Shown here: one piece after another, positions 1 through 7,375 of the stretch
Layout: each line of letters begins with the position of its first letter
Position numbering within the stretch: the first letter of the stretch is position 1
DNA from: an uncultured Lachnoanaerobaculum sp.
Lineage (GTDB): Bacteria > Bacillota > Clostridia > Lachnospirales > Lachnospiraceae
DNA: 13,354 bases
Direction: 5' to 3'
Assembly: GCA_916720285.1 (NCBI GenBank)
Contig: CAKAQP010000047.1
Location: forward strand, 1 to 13,354
Program-made: the position numbers and the translations under genes
The notes under the pieces: generated by a model
Told to the model about the DNA's origin: nothing
The model's input: the letters and a program-made list of their open reading frames with translations, nothing else
Databases searched by the model: none

Positions 1-764
1 AATGCTAAGCCTGCAACCATAGATGCCTGTAGCATAAGCTCTCTCGCTTCTTTATCCTCGCCATTTTTATATGTTTTAGGTAAAAATTTAAATATATCTT
101 TTATGGCTGCTTTTGCTAAAATATCACTTAAATAATTCGCTCTATTTGAAACTAGTGCTTCAAGGGCATGTGTCAGAGCATCCATTCCCGTCTCAGCAGT
201 AATTTTACTTGGCATAGAAATAGTTATATCCCCATCACATATAGCTATATCCGGCATCATCTCCATATTTCCTATCCCATACTTTAATCCTGTAGAATTT
301 TCAGTAATAACAATAGATCTAGACACTTCACTGGCTGTACCTGATGTTGACGGAATGCAGCAAAGTCTTGCTTTTCTTCTAAGTTTTGGGAAATCATTTG
401 GAGGCAATATATCCTTTAATCCTCTAAGTTCAGGGTGCTCATAGAAAATCCACATAGCCTTAGCCGCATCCATTGCGGACCCTCCGCCAAGTCCAACTAT
501 CAAATCAGGATTAAATTCAATCATTTCTTTTGCACCACACAAAACAGTTTCTATTGATGGATCCGGTTCTACACCACTTATTACTGTTGTTATTGCCCCT
601 ACTTCATGAAACAATTCTTCTACCTTTGCCAGCGTTCCATTCTTTTCCATGCTACTTCCGCCAACAACTATTGCAGTCCTTTTACTATTTATTGACTTTA
701 TATATTCCAAAGAGCCATTTCCAAATACTAGTTCAGAACCGGCAAGTTTCATTGGTCTCATCAT
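1..764 (-). CDS. Iron-containing alcohol dehydrogenase, partial (3' end outside window)
   Basis: This is a group III (Fe-dependent) NAD(P)H alcohol dehydrogenase that interconverts an aldehyde and an alcohol in the cytoplasm. I translated 254 residues from ATG at 764; the C-terminal third lies beyond the left edge. The dinucleotide-binding GGGS is at residues 93-96, followed by MDAAK, with the family STSGT motif at 139-143. The metal-site signature GMDALTHALE holds the first two iron ligands, Asp195 and His199. The other two His ligands would lie outside the window. A GAGGA ribosome site sits about 7 bases before the first of two tandem ATGs. The gene starts 10 bases after the BtpA gene stops, so it is the ninth gene of the minus-strand operon. 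Context suggests it reduces an aldehyde released during nucleoside sugar breakdown, but the substrate cannot be read from sequence. The family call is firm and the role is inference. Confidence 0.9.
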   Translation of the reverse strand, partial: MMRPMKLAGSELVFGNGSLEYIKSINSKRTAIVVGGSSMEKNGTLAKVEELFHEVGAITTVISGVEPDPSIETVLCGAKEMIEFNPDLIVGLGGGSAMDAAKAMWIFYEHPELRGLKDILPPNDFPKLRRKARLCCIPSTSGTASEVSRSIVITENSTGLKYGIGNMEMMPDIAICDGDITISMPSKITAETGMDALTHALEALVSNRANYLSDILAKAAIKDIFKFLPKTYKNGEDKEARELMLQASMVAGLA

Positions 765-774
765 AATAATTTCC

Positions 775-1566
775 TCACATTCTAAGCGCATCAATAACTT
801 TCTTCGTTAATTCATAAGAAATAGGATTTTCAATCTTTCCATCCACCTTAAATCCTGATCCTATTATCGCACCGTCAGCTATATTAAGCTGATTTTTTAT
901 ATTTGCATCGTTTACACCACTACCGGCTATTACAGGTATATTCACAACCTTTTTTACTCTTTCAATCATTTCTATTGGAGTTTCTTCACCCACTTGAGAA
1001 CCTGTTACTATAATCGCATCAGCTCCATTTGCAACTGCATCCTTAGCAGATTGTTCTATAGTAATATTAGGCAAAACCATATGTGCATGCTTCACTTGTA
1101 TATCAGCAAGTATCTTTACATGCTCTAATCCTAAACCCTTTCTATATTCCATACACTTCTTAGCACATGGTTCTATAACTCCATCTGTAAATAACACCCT
1201 GTCAACAAATACCGGCACTCTAACAAAATCAGCCCCTACCATACCTGCAATTGCAAGCCCTGCTTCACAATCATTAAATGCTGCATCAATACCTACAGGT
1301 ATTTTTACTACATTTTTAACTGCATATGTTGCAATACTTAAAGCTGCAATCTGTGCTTTATTTAATAGAGCTGAAAAAGGAGTATCACCCATATTCTCAA
1401 CTATTATTCCATCAACTCCGGCTTTTTCCAGTGTCTTTGCATCCTCAACAGCCTTCTCTACTATTTCCCTATAATCTCCATTAAAGCCTGCTGTTGTCGG
1501 CAGTGGTCTACAATGCACCATGCCAATAACTGCTTTTGCTCCATTACTTATTATGTTATTTCTCAT
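775..1566 (-). CDS. BtpA/SgcQ family TIM-barrel protein
   Basis: This 263-residue protein belongs to the BtpA/SgcQ family (BtpA was named for photosystem I biogenesis in cyanobacteria, SgcQ for an E. coli PTS sugar operon). The family is predicted to be a phosphate-binding (beta/alpha)8 barrel. Visible signatures are GMVHCRPLP near the N terminus, GIIVENMGDTPF around residues 53-64, a GIDAAFND segment, ADFVRVPVF, LADIQVKHAH, ADAIIVTGSQVG, and the C-terminal pair IAGSGV and GAIIGSGFKVDG, which look like barrel phosphate-binding loops. Length is normal for the family. Its start overlaps the stop of the upstream phosphorylase gene as ATGA, so the two are probably translationally coupled. No biochemical activity is firmly assigned to bacterial operon members that I know of. 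Placement among a phosphorylase, a PfkB kinase and an alcohol dehydrogenase suggests an isomerase or aldolase acting on a sugar phosphate; that is inference. Confidence 0.9.
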   Translation of the reverse strand: MRNNIISNGAKAVIGMVHCRPLPTTAGFNGDYREIVEKAVEDAKTLEKAGVDGIIVENMGDTPFSALLNKAQIAALSIATYAVKNVVKIPVGIDAAFNDCEAGLAIAGMVGADFVRVPVFVDRVLFTDGVIEPCAKKCMEYRKGLGLEHVKILADIQVKHAHMVLPNITIEQSAKDAVANGADAIIVTGSQVGEETPIEMIERVKKVVNIPVIAGSGVNDANIKNQLNIADGAIIGSGFKVDGKIENPISYELTKKVIDALRM

Positions 1567-2321
1567 ACAGTCTCCCTTTTACTTGCATAATTGTATATGC
1601 CCTCTAAAGCTACTCTACACAGCAATTCTTCCGCTTCTTTTCTTTCTTCGCCTTCTAATTTATCCTTAAGGTTTTCTAAAACAGTCACAATTGTCAAAGT
1701 ACAAGTTTTCACATTCATTAGCCTGCCCAATGTCATCAAACATGCTGATTCCATATCTATTCCATCCACACCAAGTTTTCTCAGCTCATAAAATATTTGA
1801 TAAATATCTCTACCAGATTCTTTTGAAAATCTGGATTCATGCATATTTGTATAAAATCCATCCATTGTGCAATTTATTCCATTATGATACTTTTTATTCA
1901 TGCTTTTTACAGTATCATTCATAGTATTTAACAATTCAATGTCTGCTACAGCAGGATAAGATAAATCAACATAGCTCTGGCTTGTGCCCTCTCTTCTCAT
2001 AGCTGCAACCGGTATCATAAAATCGCCTAAAGTACCATCTTTAAGAGACATTACCGTTCCCATTCTTACAGCAACTTTCATACCAGCTTCGTACATCTCT
2101 TCCATTGCGATTGCGGCAGATGGTGCTCCTATACCCGTAGATGTAATTGTTACTTTTATTCCCTTATACATTCCGGTATAAGTGTTAAATTCTCTTAAAA
2201 ATGCTACTTTCTTTGGAGATTCTATATATTTACAAATTCTTTCAACTCTCCAAGGATCCCCTGAAAAAATGACATATTTTCCTATATCTTCCTTACTGAC
2301 TCCTGTATATAATGCTTTCAT
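1563..2321 (-). CDS. Nucleoside phosphorylase, uridine-phosphorylase-like (PNP/UDP family)
   Basis: This 252-residue member of nucleoside phosphorylase family 1 should split a nucleoside with phosphate into base and (deoxy)ribose-1-phosphate in the cytoplasm. Visible motifs are the phosphate-binding SGDPWRVE (20-27), REFNTYTG (43-50), STGIGAPSAAIAMEE (61-75), VRMGT (85-89), YPAVADIE (122-129, as in E. coli uridine phosphorylase) and the ribose-binding IDMES (188-192). Overall it resembles E. coli Udp. However, the Gln/Arg pair that reads uracil in Udp does not align cleanly: after Phe156-Tyr157 the sequence is TNMHESR. The position of the PNP catalytic Asp appears to be Glu216. The base preferred is therefore uncertain. 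An AGGAAG ribosome site lies in the end of the kinase gene, and the ORF overlaps the BtpA start by 4 bases. Confidence 0.92.
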   Translation of the reverse strand: MKALYTGVSKEDIGKYVIFSGDPWRVERICKYIESPKKVAFLREFNTYTGMYKGIKVTITSTGIGAPSAAIAMEEMYEAGMKVAVRMGTVMSLKDGTLGDFMIPVAAMRREGTSQSYVDLSYPAVADIELLNTMNDTVKSMNKKYHNGINCTMDGFYTNMHESRFSKESGRDIYQIFYELRKLGVDGIDMESACLMTLGRLMNVKTCTLTIVTVLENLKDKLEGEERKEAEELLCRVALEGIYNYASKRETV

Positions 2322-2326
2322 ACTTA

Positions 2327-3277
2327 TTACACTTCCTTTTTAAATCGAGAATTAAAGTCACTCAGAAGTTTTGATTCGTCAGGTACATTACTTAAGCATC
2401 CCTCTTTTTGAATAATATGTGATGCTGTTATTGTTCCAAGTCTACAGCAATCCTCAGGTTCAAATCCCTTAAGGTATCCATATAGGAAACCTGACATATA
2501 TGCATCTCCACCACCTGAAGCATCAACTACATTTGTTATTCTTATAGCTTCTATTCTCTTTTCAATTATATTCTCACCTTTTCTGATGTAACAAATACTT
2601 CCGTCACCACCCAAAGTAGTCACTAATATATCCACTTTACCATCAATAAAAAGGTCTTTTATCTCTGATATGCCTTTTATCTTTTTTATAATTTCACATT
2701 CAACTTCATTCGTGAATATTATCTTGCTTTCCTTTAGAATATCCTTCAAGAAATATTCAGGAAAGGCTTCCATATCATCTTTCATTCCAAACACTATTGG
2801 AATATTGTACTTCTTACATTTTTCAAAAAAATCAATATTATCATCTGTAGATGCAACGGTTATTACTCCAAGCTTTACTTTATTAAAAAGTTCATCTTTA
2901 AAACCTGCTGCATACTTTCTGTCCATAGCTCCCGGATAAAATATTGTAATATGCTCATTATTATTATCTTGTAGCAAATAGCAATATCCCGTTATATCCT
3001 CTTCTATTACATCAATTCCATATGTAGGAACTTTAGCCTCTTCGAGAAAATTTTTAAATCCCGTAGATTCATAATCTCTACCCACTCGTATTAAAGGCAT
3101 TGATACTACTCCAAGTTTACAAAGTTCATAAGCTATATTCACAGAACAGCCACCGTAAAATATATCTGCGGAAGATTGATTCTCAACTATAGATGTAAAA
3201 CCCACTTTAGCAGGACTTTTCAATTTTATTATATGGTCCATGCTCACATATCCACTTGTTAAAACTTCAACTTTCAT
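2327..3277 (-). CDS. PfkB/ribokinase-family carbohydrate or nucleoside kinase
   Basis: This 316-residue cytoplasmic kinase of the PfkB/ribokinase family uses ATP (or ADP) to phosphorylate a sugar, sugar phosphate or nucleoside. The N-terminal substrate-binding motif is YGGCSVNIAYELCKLG (41-56). NxxE is at 190-193, and the C-terminal signature DASGGGDAYMSGF spans 252-264, with Asp258 as the probable catalytic base. The usual GAGD anion-hole sequence is GGGD here, a small oddity. TTLGGDGS at 220-227 is the usual nucleotide-site loop. It starts 13 bases after the hydrolase gene ends and stops 5 bases before the phosphorylase starts. Being next to a phosphorylase, it could phosphorylate ribose, the nucleoside itself, or pentose-1-phosphate, as archaeal PfkB-type ribose-1-phosphate kinase does. 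Sequence alone does not distinguish these. Confidence 0.9.
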   Translation of the reverse strand: MKVEVLTSGYVSMDHIIKLKSPAKVGFTSIVENQSSADIFYGGCSVNIAYELCKLGVVSMPLIRVGRDYESTGFKNFLEEAKVPTYGIDVIEEDITGYCYLLQDNNNEHITIFYPGAMDRKYAAGFKDELFNKVKLGVITVASTDDNIDFFEKCKKYNIPIVFGMKDDMEAFPEYFLKDILKESKIIFTNEVECEIIKKIKGISEIKDLFIDGKVDILVTTLGGDGSICYIRKGENIIEKRIEAIRITNVVDASGGGDAYMSGFLYGYLKGFEPEDCCRLGTITASHIIQKEGCLSNVPDESKLLSDFNSRFKKEV

Positions 3278-3290
3278 ATATTATTACCTT

Positions 3291-3851
3291 TTATAATTCG
3301 CCTCGTAAAAGCAAATCCTTTAAATTTGCCTTGTTTACAACATGTCCTAAATATTTATCAATATCACTCAAATGAACTTCATTTACAGTTTCAGAATTTG
3401 TTGCTACACATTCCCTAACTACATATGGCTCATAATTATAATAAAAAGCATCCGTTACGGTCGCTCTTATACAGCAATTTGTTTTAGTACCTACTATAAT
3501 TAGATTTTTTATTTCATTTTCTCTTAAAACCAAGTCTAGGTCTGTACCAAAAAAACCACTATATCTTCTTTTCTGTATTACATAATCTTCCGGCCTTACT
3601 TCAAGCATTGGATCAATTTCCACTCCAAAAGTTCCCTCTATACAATTCGGGCGCATTGTCGCAGCCTTTTTATCAGTTTTTCCGGCCCTATTACAATGTT
3701 GTAAATACACTATAAGACAATTGTTGTTTCTGCACAGTTCCAAAACTTCATTGATTTCCGGCAATATATTTCTGTTTTCCGGATAAAATACTAATCCGTT
3801 TGGATCTGTAAAATCTCTAACCATATCAACAATTATAAGTGCTGTTTTCAT
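3291..3851 (-). CDS. Isochorismatase-family cysteine hydrolase
   Basis: This 186-residue protein has the isochorismatase-like hydrolase fold. These enzymes use an Asp-Lys-Cys triad to hydrolyse amide, carbamoyl or enol-ether bonds. The triad is Asp9 (ALIIVDMVRDF), Lys94 (VIQKRRYSGFFGTDLD) and Cys127 (GTKTNCCIRATVTDA), at the usual spacing. The N terminus starts directly with the first beta strand, so the start is secure. Nicotinamidases carry an Asp-x-His...His zinc site (DWHPxxH). The matching stretch here reads YLQHCNRAGKTDKK and the later HC-V-GT region is NCIEGTFG, so the metal ligands are missing. That argues against nicotinamidase and for a carbamoyl, ureido or other amide substrate. 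It lies between the transporter genes and the kinase, so it probably acts on the base or a derivative of the imported compound (inference). Confidence 0.88.
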   Translation of the reverse strand: MKTALIIVDMVRDFTDPNGLVFYPENRNILPEINEVLELCRNNNCLIVYLQHCNRAGKTDKKAATMRPNCIEGTFGVEIDPMLEVRPEDYVIQKRRYSGFFGTDLDLVLRENEIKNLIIVGTKTNCCIRATVTDAFYYNYEPYVVRECVATNSETVNEVHLSDIDKYLGHVVNKANLKDLLLRGEL

Positions 3852-3863
3852 CTTTTCGCCTTT

Positions 3864-4775
3864 CTAGAAACTATAGCCTCTCACCTTTACATTCTTAAAT
3901 TTCGTATATGAAACTGTAGCCAGTACTGTAACCATTATCACATAAGGTATAGTATCAAATACACCTGCCATCGGTCCTGCATTTATGCTTAAATTAACTG
4001 CAAGTGCTCTCGCAACTCCAAAAAGAATTGCATATAAAGATGATTCTACCGGTTTTCCTCCGCCACAGTAAATTGCAGCAATTGCTATAAAACCTCTTCC
4101 TGCTGTCATATCATTAGTATACATACACATACGTTCCAGAGACAAATTTATCCCTGCCAATCCTGCGCAAAATGCACCAAGTAAAATTGCCAAATACTTA
4201 TATAGTTTGGTCTTCAGCCCTAGGCTGATAGCAGCCTCTTCATTTTCTCCAACAACTCTTACATATATTCCAAACTTTGTTTGATACATAATAACTGACA
4301 TAACTATGATCCCAATAAATGCAAAATATGTAATAAATGTATGCCCACTAAAAATACTACCTACAATATCTATCGATCCGATAAATGGTATATTTATTTT
4401 AAAATCCGATACACTTATATTTTGCAAACTTATGTTTGAAATCCCCATCATATTCAAAGTAAATTTGGCTATAGCAGGTACAATAAAGTTTATTCCAAGT
4501 CCTATTACTATTACATTTCCTGATCTACTTACACCAAAATAAGAAAAAACCAAACCCCAAATCAGCGTAGTAACTATGGCTGAAGCTATTGCCACAAAAA
4601 TATTGCCTGTAAAGTACATAACCAGTACAGATATAAATGCACCATTTAACATCATTCCTTCAAGTGCTATGTTCAAAACATTAGCTTTATATGCAAATAT
4701 TCCACCTATTACACATAATATTATCGGTGCACTATGGTAAACGGTATCGTATAAAATACTATTTAGAAGAACCAT
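3864..4775 (-). CDS. nupQ: Nucleoside ABC transporter permease (NupQ-like)
   Basis: This is the second membrane subunit of the nucleoside importer, 303 residues with about eight to ten hydrophobic segments, in the branched-chain amino acid/ribose permease superfamily. The subfamily hallmark NIALEGMML is at 35-43, just after the first long hydrophobic stretch. The cytoplasmic coupling loop VVGENEEAAISLGL is at 174-187. Strongly hydrophobic helices run through to near residue 292. GGAGG-type ribosome site GGAGG stands 6-7 bases before the ATG. It is separated by 36 bases from the stop of the other permease, which it closely resembles in fold, and it should form a heterodimer with it in the membrane. 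Length is normal for NupQ/YufQ. Substrate is inferred from family and operon, not from residues. Confidence 0.93.
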   Translation of the reverse strand: MVLLNSILYDTVYHSAPIILCVIGGIFAYKANVLNIALEGMMLNGAFISVLVMYFTGNIFVAIASAIVTTLIWGLVFSYFGVSRSGNVIVIGLGINFIVPAIAKFTLNMMGISNISLQNISVSDFKINIPFIGSIDIVGSIFSGHTFITYFAFIGIIVMSVIMYQTKFGIYVRVVGENEEAAISLGLKTKLYKYLAILLGAFCAGLAGINLSLERMCMYTNDMTAGRGFIAIAAIYCGGGKPVESSLYAILFGVARALAVNLSINAGPMAGVFDTIPYVIMVTVLATVSYTKFKNVKVRGYSF

Positions 4776-4811
4776 TGCGTTTCCTCCATTTTATGTTTAT
4801 TACTATACATA

Positions 4812-5834
4812 TTATTTCTTTTCTTTTATAAATTTCACTGCTAAAAATAAAATCATAATTCCCTGAATTAATGCAACAATTTCCTTAGGTACAGAAGTAT
4901 ACATATTTATACTGTCGCTACCTGTTTTTAATGATGCATAGAATATAGAAGCTACCAATATGCCAATCGGTGTGTGTCCACCCAATAAAGCAACCAACAT
5001 ACCATCCCATCCTAATCCCGGATTTCCTGAGAAACTTAAAGTATATTTGAATTGATCACTAAGCATCCATCCTGCTCCAGCCATTCCTGAAAGTGCCCCA
5101 CTAAGTAGCATAATCACTATTATCTTTTTTCCAACATTCATTCCAGAGGCTTCTGCAAACTCCGGATTTTTTCCTATTGCTGTTATTTCATATCCGAGTT
5201 TTGATTTTTTCATAACAAAGTACATAACAACAAGTATAATTATTACAATAATAAAGAATGCTGTTATTCTAGATTTACCGAATCTACTAAACATTGCTAT
5301 ATCCTTGATAGTTGGTGTTGCCACATAACCGGCATTTTTGTCTTTAAAAACACCTGTTGTTAGGTACTCTAAAACTTTGACAACTCCATAATTTAGCATC
5401 AAAGTCACCACCATTTCATTGACATTACATTTCACCTTTAATATCGCCGGTATGAGCGCGAATACCATTCCACAAATAACAGCAACTATAATACAGCTAA
5501 GTTTTTGAATAAAAGGATTTCCAACAGATATACCTGAACCTACCAATCCTGCAAAAAATCCCCCCAAAAGCATCTGCCCTTCTACTCCCATATTATATAT
5601 ATTGGCTTTAAAAGTAATTGCTATAGCAAGTCCAGTTAAAATCAATGGAGAAGCATAATGTAATGTATCCATAAAGCCTTTTGGTGTAAATAAAGATTTT
5701 TTTAGCAAAATCCAATATGCATATAATGGATTATTTCCTGTCCATAAAATAATAATTGCACCCAAAGCAAATGCAAGAATAACCGGAATTAATGAGTTTA
5801 TAATATGCTTTAAAGCTTCATTGTTGCTTCTCAT
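4812..5834 (-). CDS. nupP: Nucleoside ABC transporter permease (NupP-like)
   Basis: This 340-residue integral membrane subunit pairs with the following permease to form the channel of the nucleoside importer. It has an N-terminal transmembrane helix (about 13-31), the motif NMGVEGQMLLGG at 81-92 typical of this permease family, the segment VNEMVVTLMLNY (138-149), and the coupling loop AIGKNPEFAEASGM at 219-232 that should contact the ATPase. The rest is a series of hydrophobic helices, ending in a short basic tail IKEKK. The ATG is preceded by GGGAGG at 6-bp spacing. The start overlaps the end of the ATPase gene by 17 bases, so translation is probably coupled. Family assignment is strong; specificity is from context. 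Confidence 0.93.
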   Translation of the reverse strand: MRSNNEALKHIINSLIPVILAFALGAIIILWTGNNPLYAYWILLKKSLFTPKGFMDTLHYASPLILTGLAIAITFKANIYNMGVEGQMLLGGFFAGLVGSGISVGNPFIQKLSCIIVAVICGMVFALIPAILKVKCNVNEMVVTLMLNYGVVKVLEYLTTGVFKDKNAGYVATPTIKDIAMFSRFGKSRITAFFIIVIIILVVMYFVMKKSKLGYEITAIGKNPEFAEASGMNVGKKIIVIMLLSGALSGMAGAGWMLSDQFKYTLSFSGNPGLGWDGMLVALLGGHTPIGILVASIFYASLKTGSDSINMYTSVPKEIVALIQGIMILFLAVKFIKEKK

Positions 5835-7362
5835 TTTTGTCCTCCCTTTTTATTCCTGCCATCAAAAGTCCTATATCCACCGTTGATACTTCTGTAGGAG
5901 AAATTTCACCTGTAATTTGCCCTTTATACATCACTATGACTCTGTCAGATAGACTCATTATTTCTGACAATTCACTTGATACCAGAATAACTGTATTTCC
6001 TTGATTCCTAAACTTTAGTATCTCCTTATGAATAAACTCAATAGAACCTATGTCTACTCCTCGTGTTGGTTGACAAGCCATAAGTATCTTTGGTTTTGAT
6101 GCAAGCTCTCTGGCAATAATCACTTTTTGAGCATTTCCTCCTGATAGATTTCCAATAATCCCATTCTTATCACCCAATCTGATATCAAATTCCTCTATAT
6201 ATTTATCTCTTATCTTATCTATACTTTTTGAATTGTATAAACCATATTTCAAAATTTCTTTGTTGTCATGATAACCGGCAATACAATTGTCAGAAACACT
6301 CATTTCTCTACATAGTCCTGTAGCATATCTATCTTCCGGGATGATACCAAGCCCTTCTTTTCTAAGTTCTTTTGGCCACCAATTTGTTACATCTTTGTCA
6401 TAGAATAATACTTCTCCACTTTCAGATTCCATAAGTCCTGTTAAAACCTTTATTAGCTCTGACTGTCCATTGCCTTCTACACCGGCTATTCCAAATATTT
6501 CGCCTTTATGCACTTTAAACGAGACATTATCGATAACCGTCTTTCCTTCATCATTTAATACATTTAAGTTATCAACTTGATAAACAACCTGTTTTTCTAT
6601 AGTATGTTTCCTGTGATTTTCAACTGTCAAAGCTACATCTCTTCCTACCATCATTCTTGCAATCTCTTTTTCATCAGTGTCTTTTTTTAAAACATCACCT
6701 ACAACATTTCCATTTTTTAATACTGTAATACTGTCTGCAAGTTCCATTACCTCTCTTAGCTTATGTGTAATAACTATTATGGTTTTTCCCTGTTCTTTTA
6801 AAAGTTTTAATGTAATAATTAAATCGTCTACTTCTTTGGGTGTGAGTACAGCAGTAGGTTCATCCAAAATAAGTATATCTACATTCCTATATAACATCTT
6901 AAGAATTTCTACTCTTTGTCTTTCACCTATAGAAATATCCTCAATTTTATCAGTTGGATTTAATTGTAGATGATTATCTTCAATCATCCTCGCCACTTTT
7001 TTTATTTCTTCATTTTTATCTATAAGAAAACCGTTTTTCTTTGTTATTTCAACACCCAATAAAATATTTTCATATACTGTAAGAGAAGATACCAATTTAA
7101 AATGCTGATGCACCATTCCTATACCTACTCCTATTGCAGTAAGAGGACTGCTCATCTTCACTTCCTCACCTCTGATAAGTATTTGACCTGAGCTTGGAGC
7201 AAGCAACCCATACAGCATGTTCATAAGTGTAGACTTTCCTGCTCCGTTTTCTCCTACAATACATCTAATTTCTCCTTCTTTTATATCCAGAGAAATATTA
7301 TTATTGGCCACAAAGTCTCCAAATTTCTTGGTCAAATTTATTGTTTGAATTATACTTTTCAT
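5818..7362 (-). CDS. nupO: Nucleoside ABC transporter ATP-binding protein (NupO-like, two ABC domains)
   Basis: This 514-residue peripheral ATPase drives nucleoside import and carries two fused ABC domains. Domain 1 is complete: Walker A GENGAGKST (37-45), Q-loop Gln86, signature ISIGERQ (143-149), Walker B ILILDEPT (163-170) and switch His200. Domain 2 is degenerate in the way usual for the RbsA/NupO group: Walker A is GVEGNGQSE (294-302) without the Lys, the signature LSGGNAQ (406-412) is intact, Walker B reads ILMACQPTRG (426-435) with Gln in place of the catalytic Glu, and there is no switch His. ATP turnover should therefore occur at one composite site. It follows the lipoprotein gene by 13 bases and overlaps the next permease gene, fitting a NupN-O-P-Q importer. 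Confidence 0.95.
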   Translation of the reverse strand: MKSIIQTINLTKKFGDFVANNNISLDIKEGEIRCIVGENGAGKSTLMNMLYGLLAPSSGQILIRGEEVKMSSPLTAIGVGIGMVHQHFKLVSSLTVYENILLGVEITKKNGFLIDKNEEIKKVARMIEDNHLQLNPTDKIEDISIGERQRVEILKMLYRNVDILILDEPTAVLTPKEVDDLIITLKLLKEQGKTIIVITHKLREVMELADSITVLKNGNVVGDVLKKDTDEKEIARMMVGRDVALTVENHRKHTIEKQVVYQVDNLNVLNDEGKTVIDNVSFKVHKGEIFGIAGVEGNGQSELIKVLTGLMESESGEVLFYDKDVTNWWPKELRKEGLGIIPEDRYATGLCREMSVSDNCIAGYHDNKEILKYGLYNSKSIDKIRDKYIEEFDIRLGDKNGIIGNLSGGNAQKVIIARELASKPKILMACQPTRGVDIGSIEFIHKEILKFRNQGNTVILVSSELSEIMSLSDRVIVMYKGQITGEISPTEVSTVDIGLLMAGIKREDKNEKQQ

Positions 7363-7375
7363 ATATAGTATTCCA

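Noticed and set aside
530..766. Plus-strand ORF of 78 codons inside the alcohol dehydrogenase gene
   Set aside because: Leucine-rich low-complexity translation, no ribosome site, and fully antisense to a clearly conserved gene.
1591..2181. Several short plus-strand ORFs opposite the phosphorylase gene
   Set aside because: They are antisense to conserved phosphorylase motifs and overlap one another in different frames.
3291..3851. Nicotinamidase (PncA) acting on nicotinamide riboside products
   Set aside because: The metal-binding Asp-His-His motif is missing, so the specific call is not supported although the fold family is.
6677..6973. 98-codon plus-strand ORF opposite the ABC ATPase
   Set aside because: Antisense to the first ABC domain, Ser/Phe-rich translation, no start signals.
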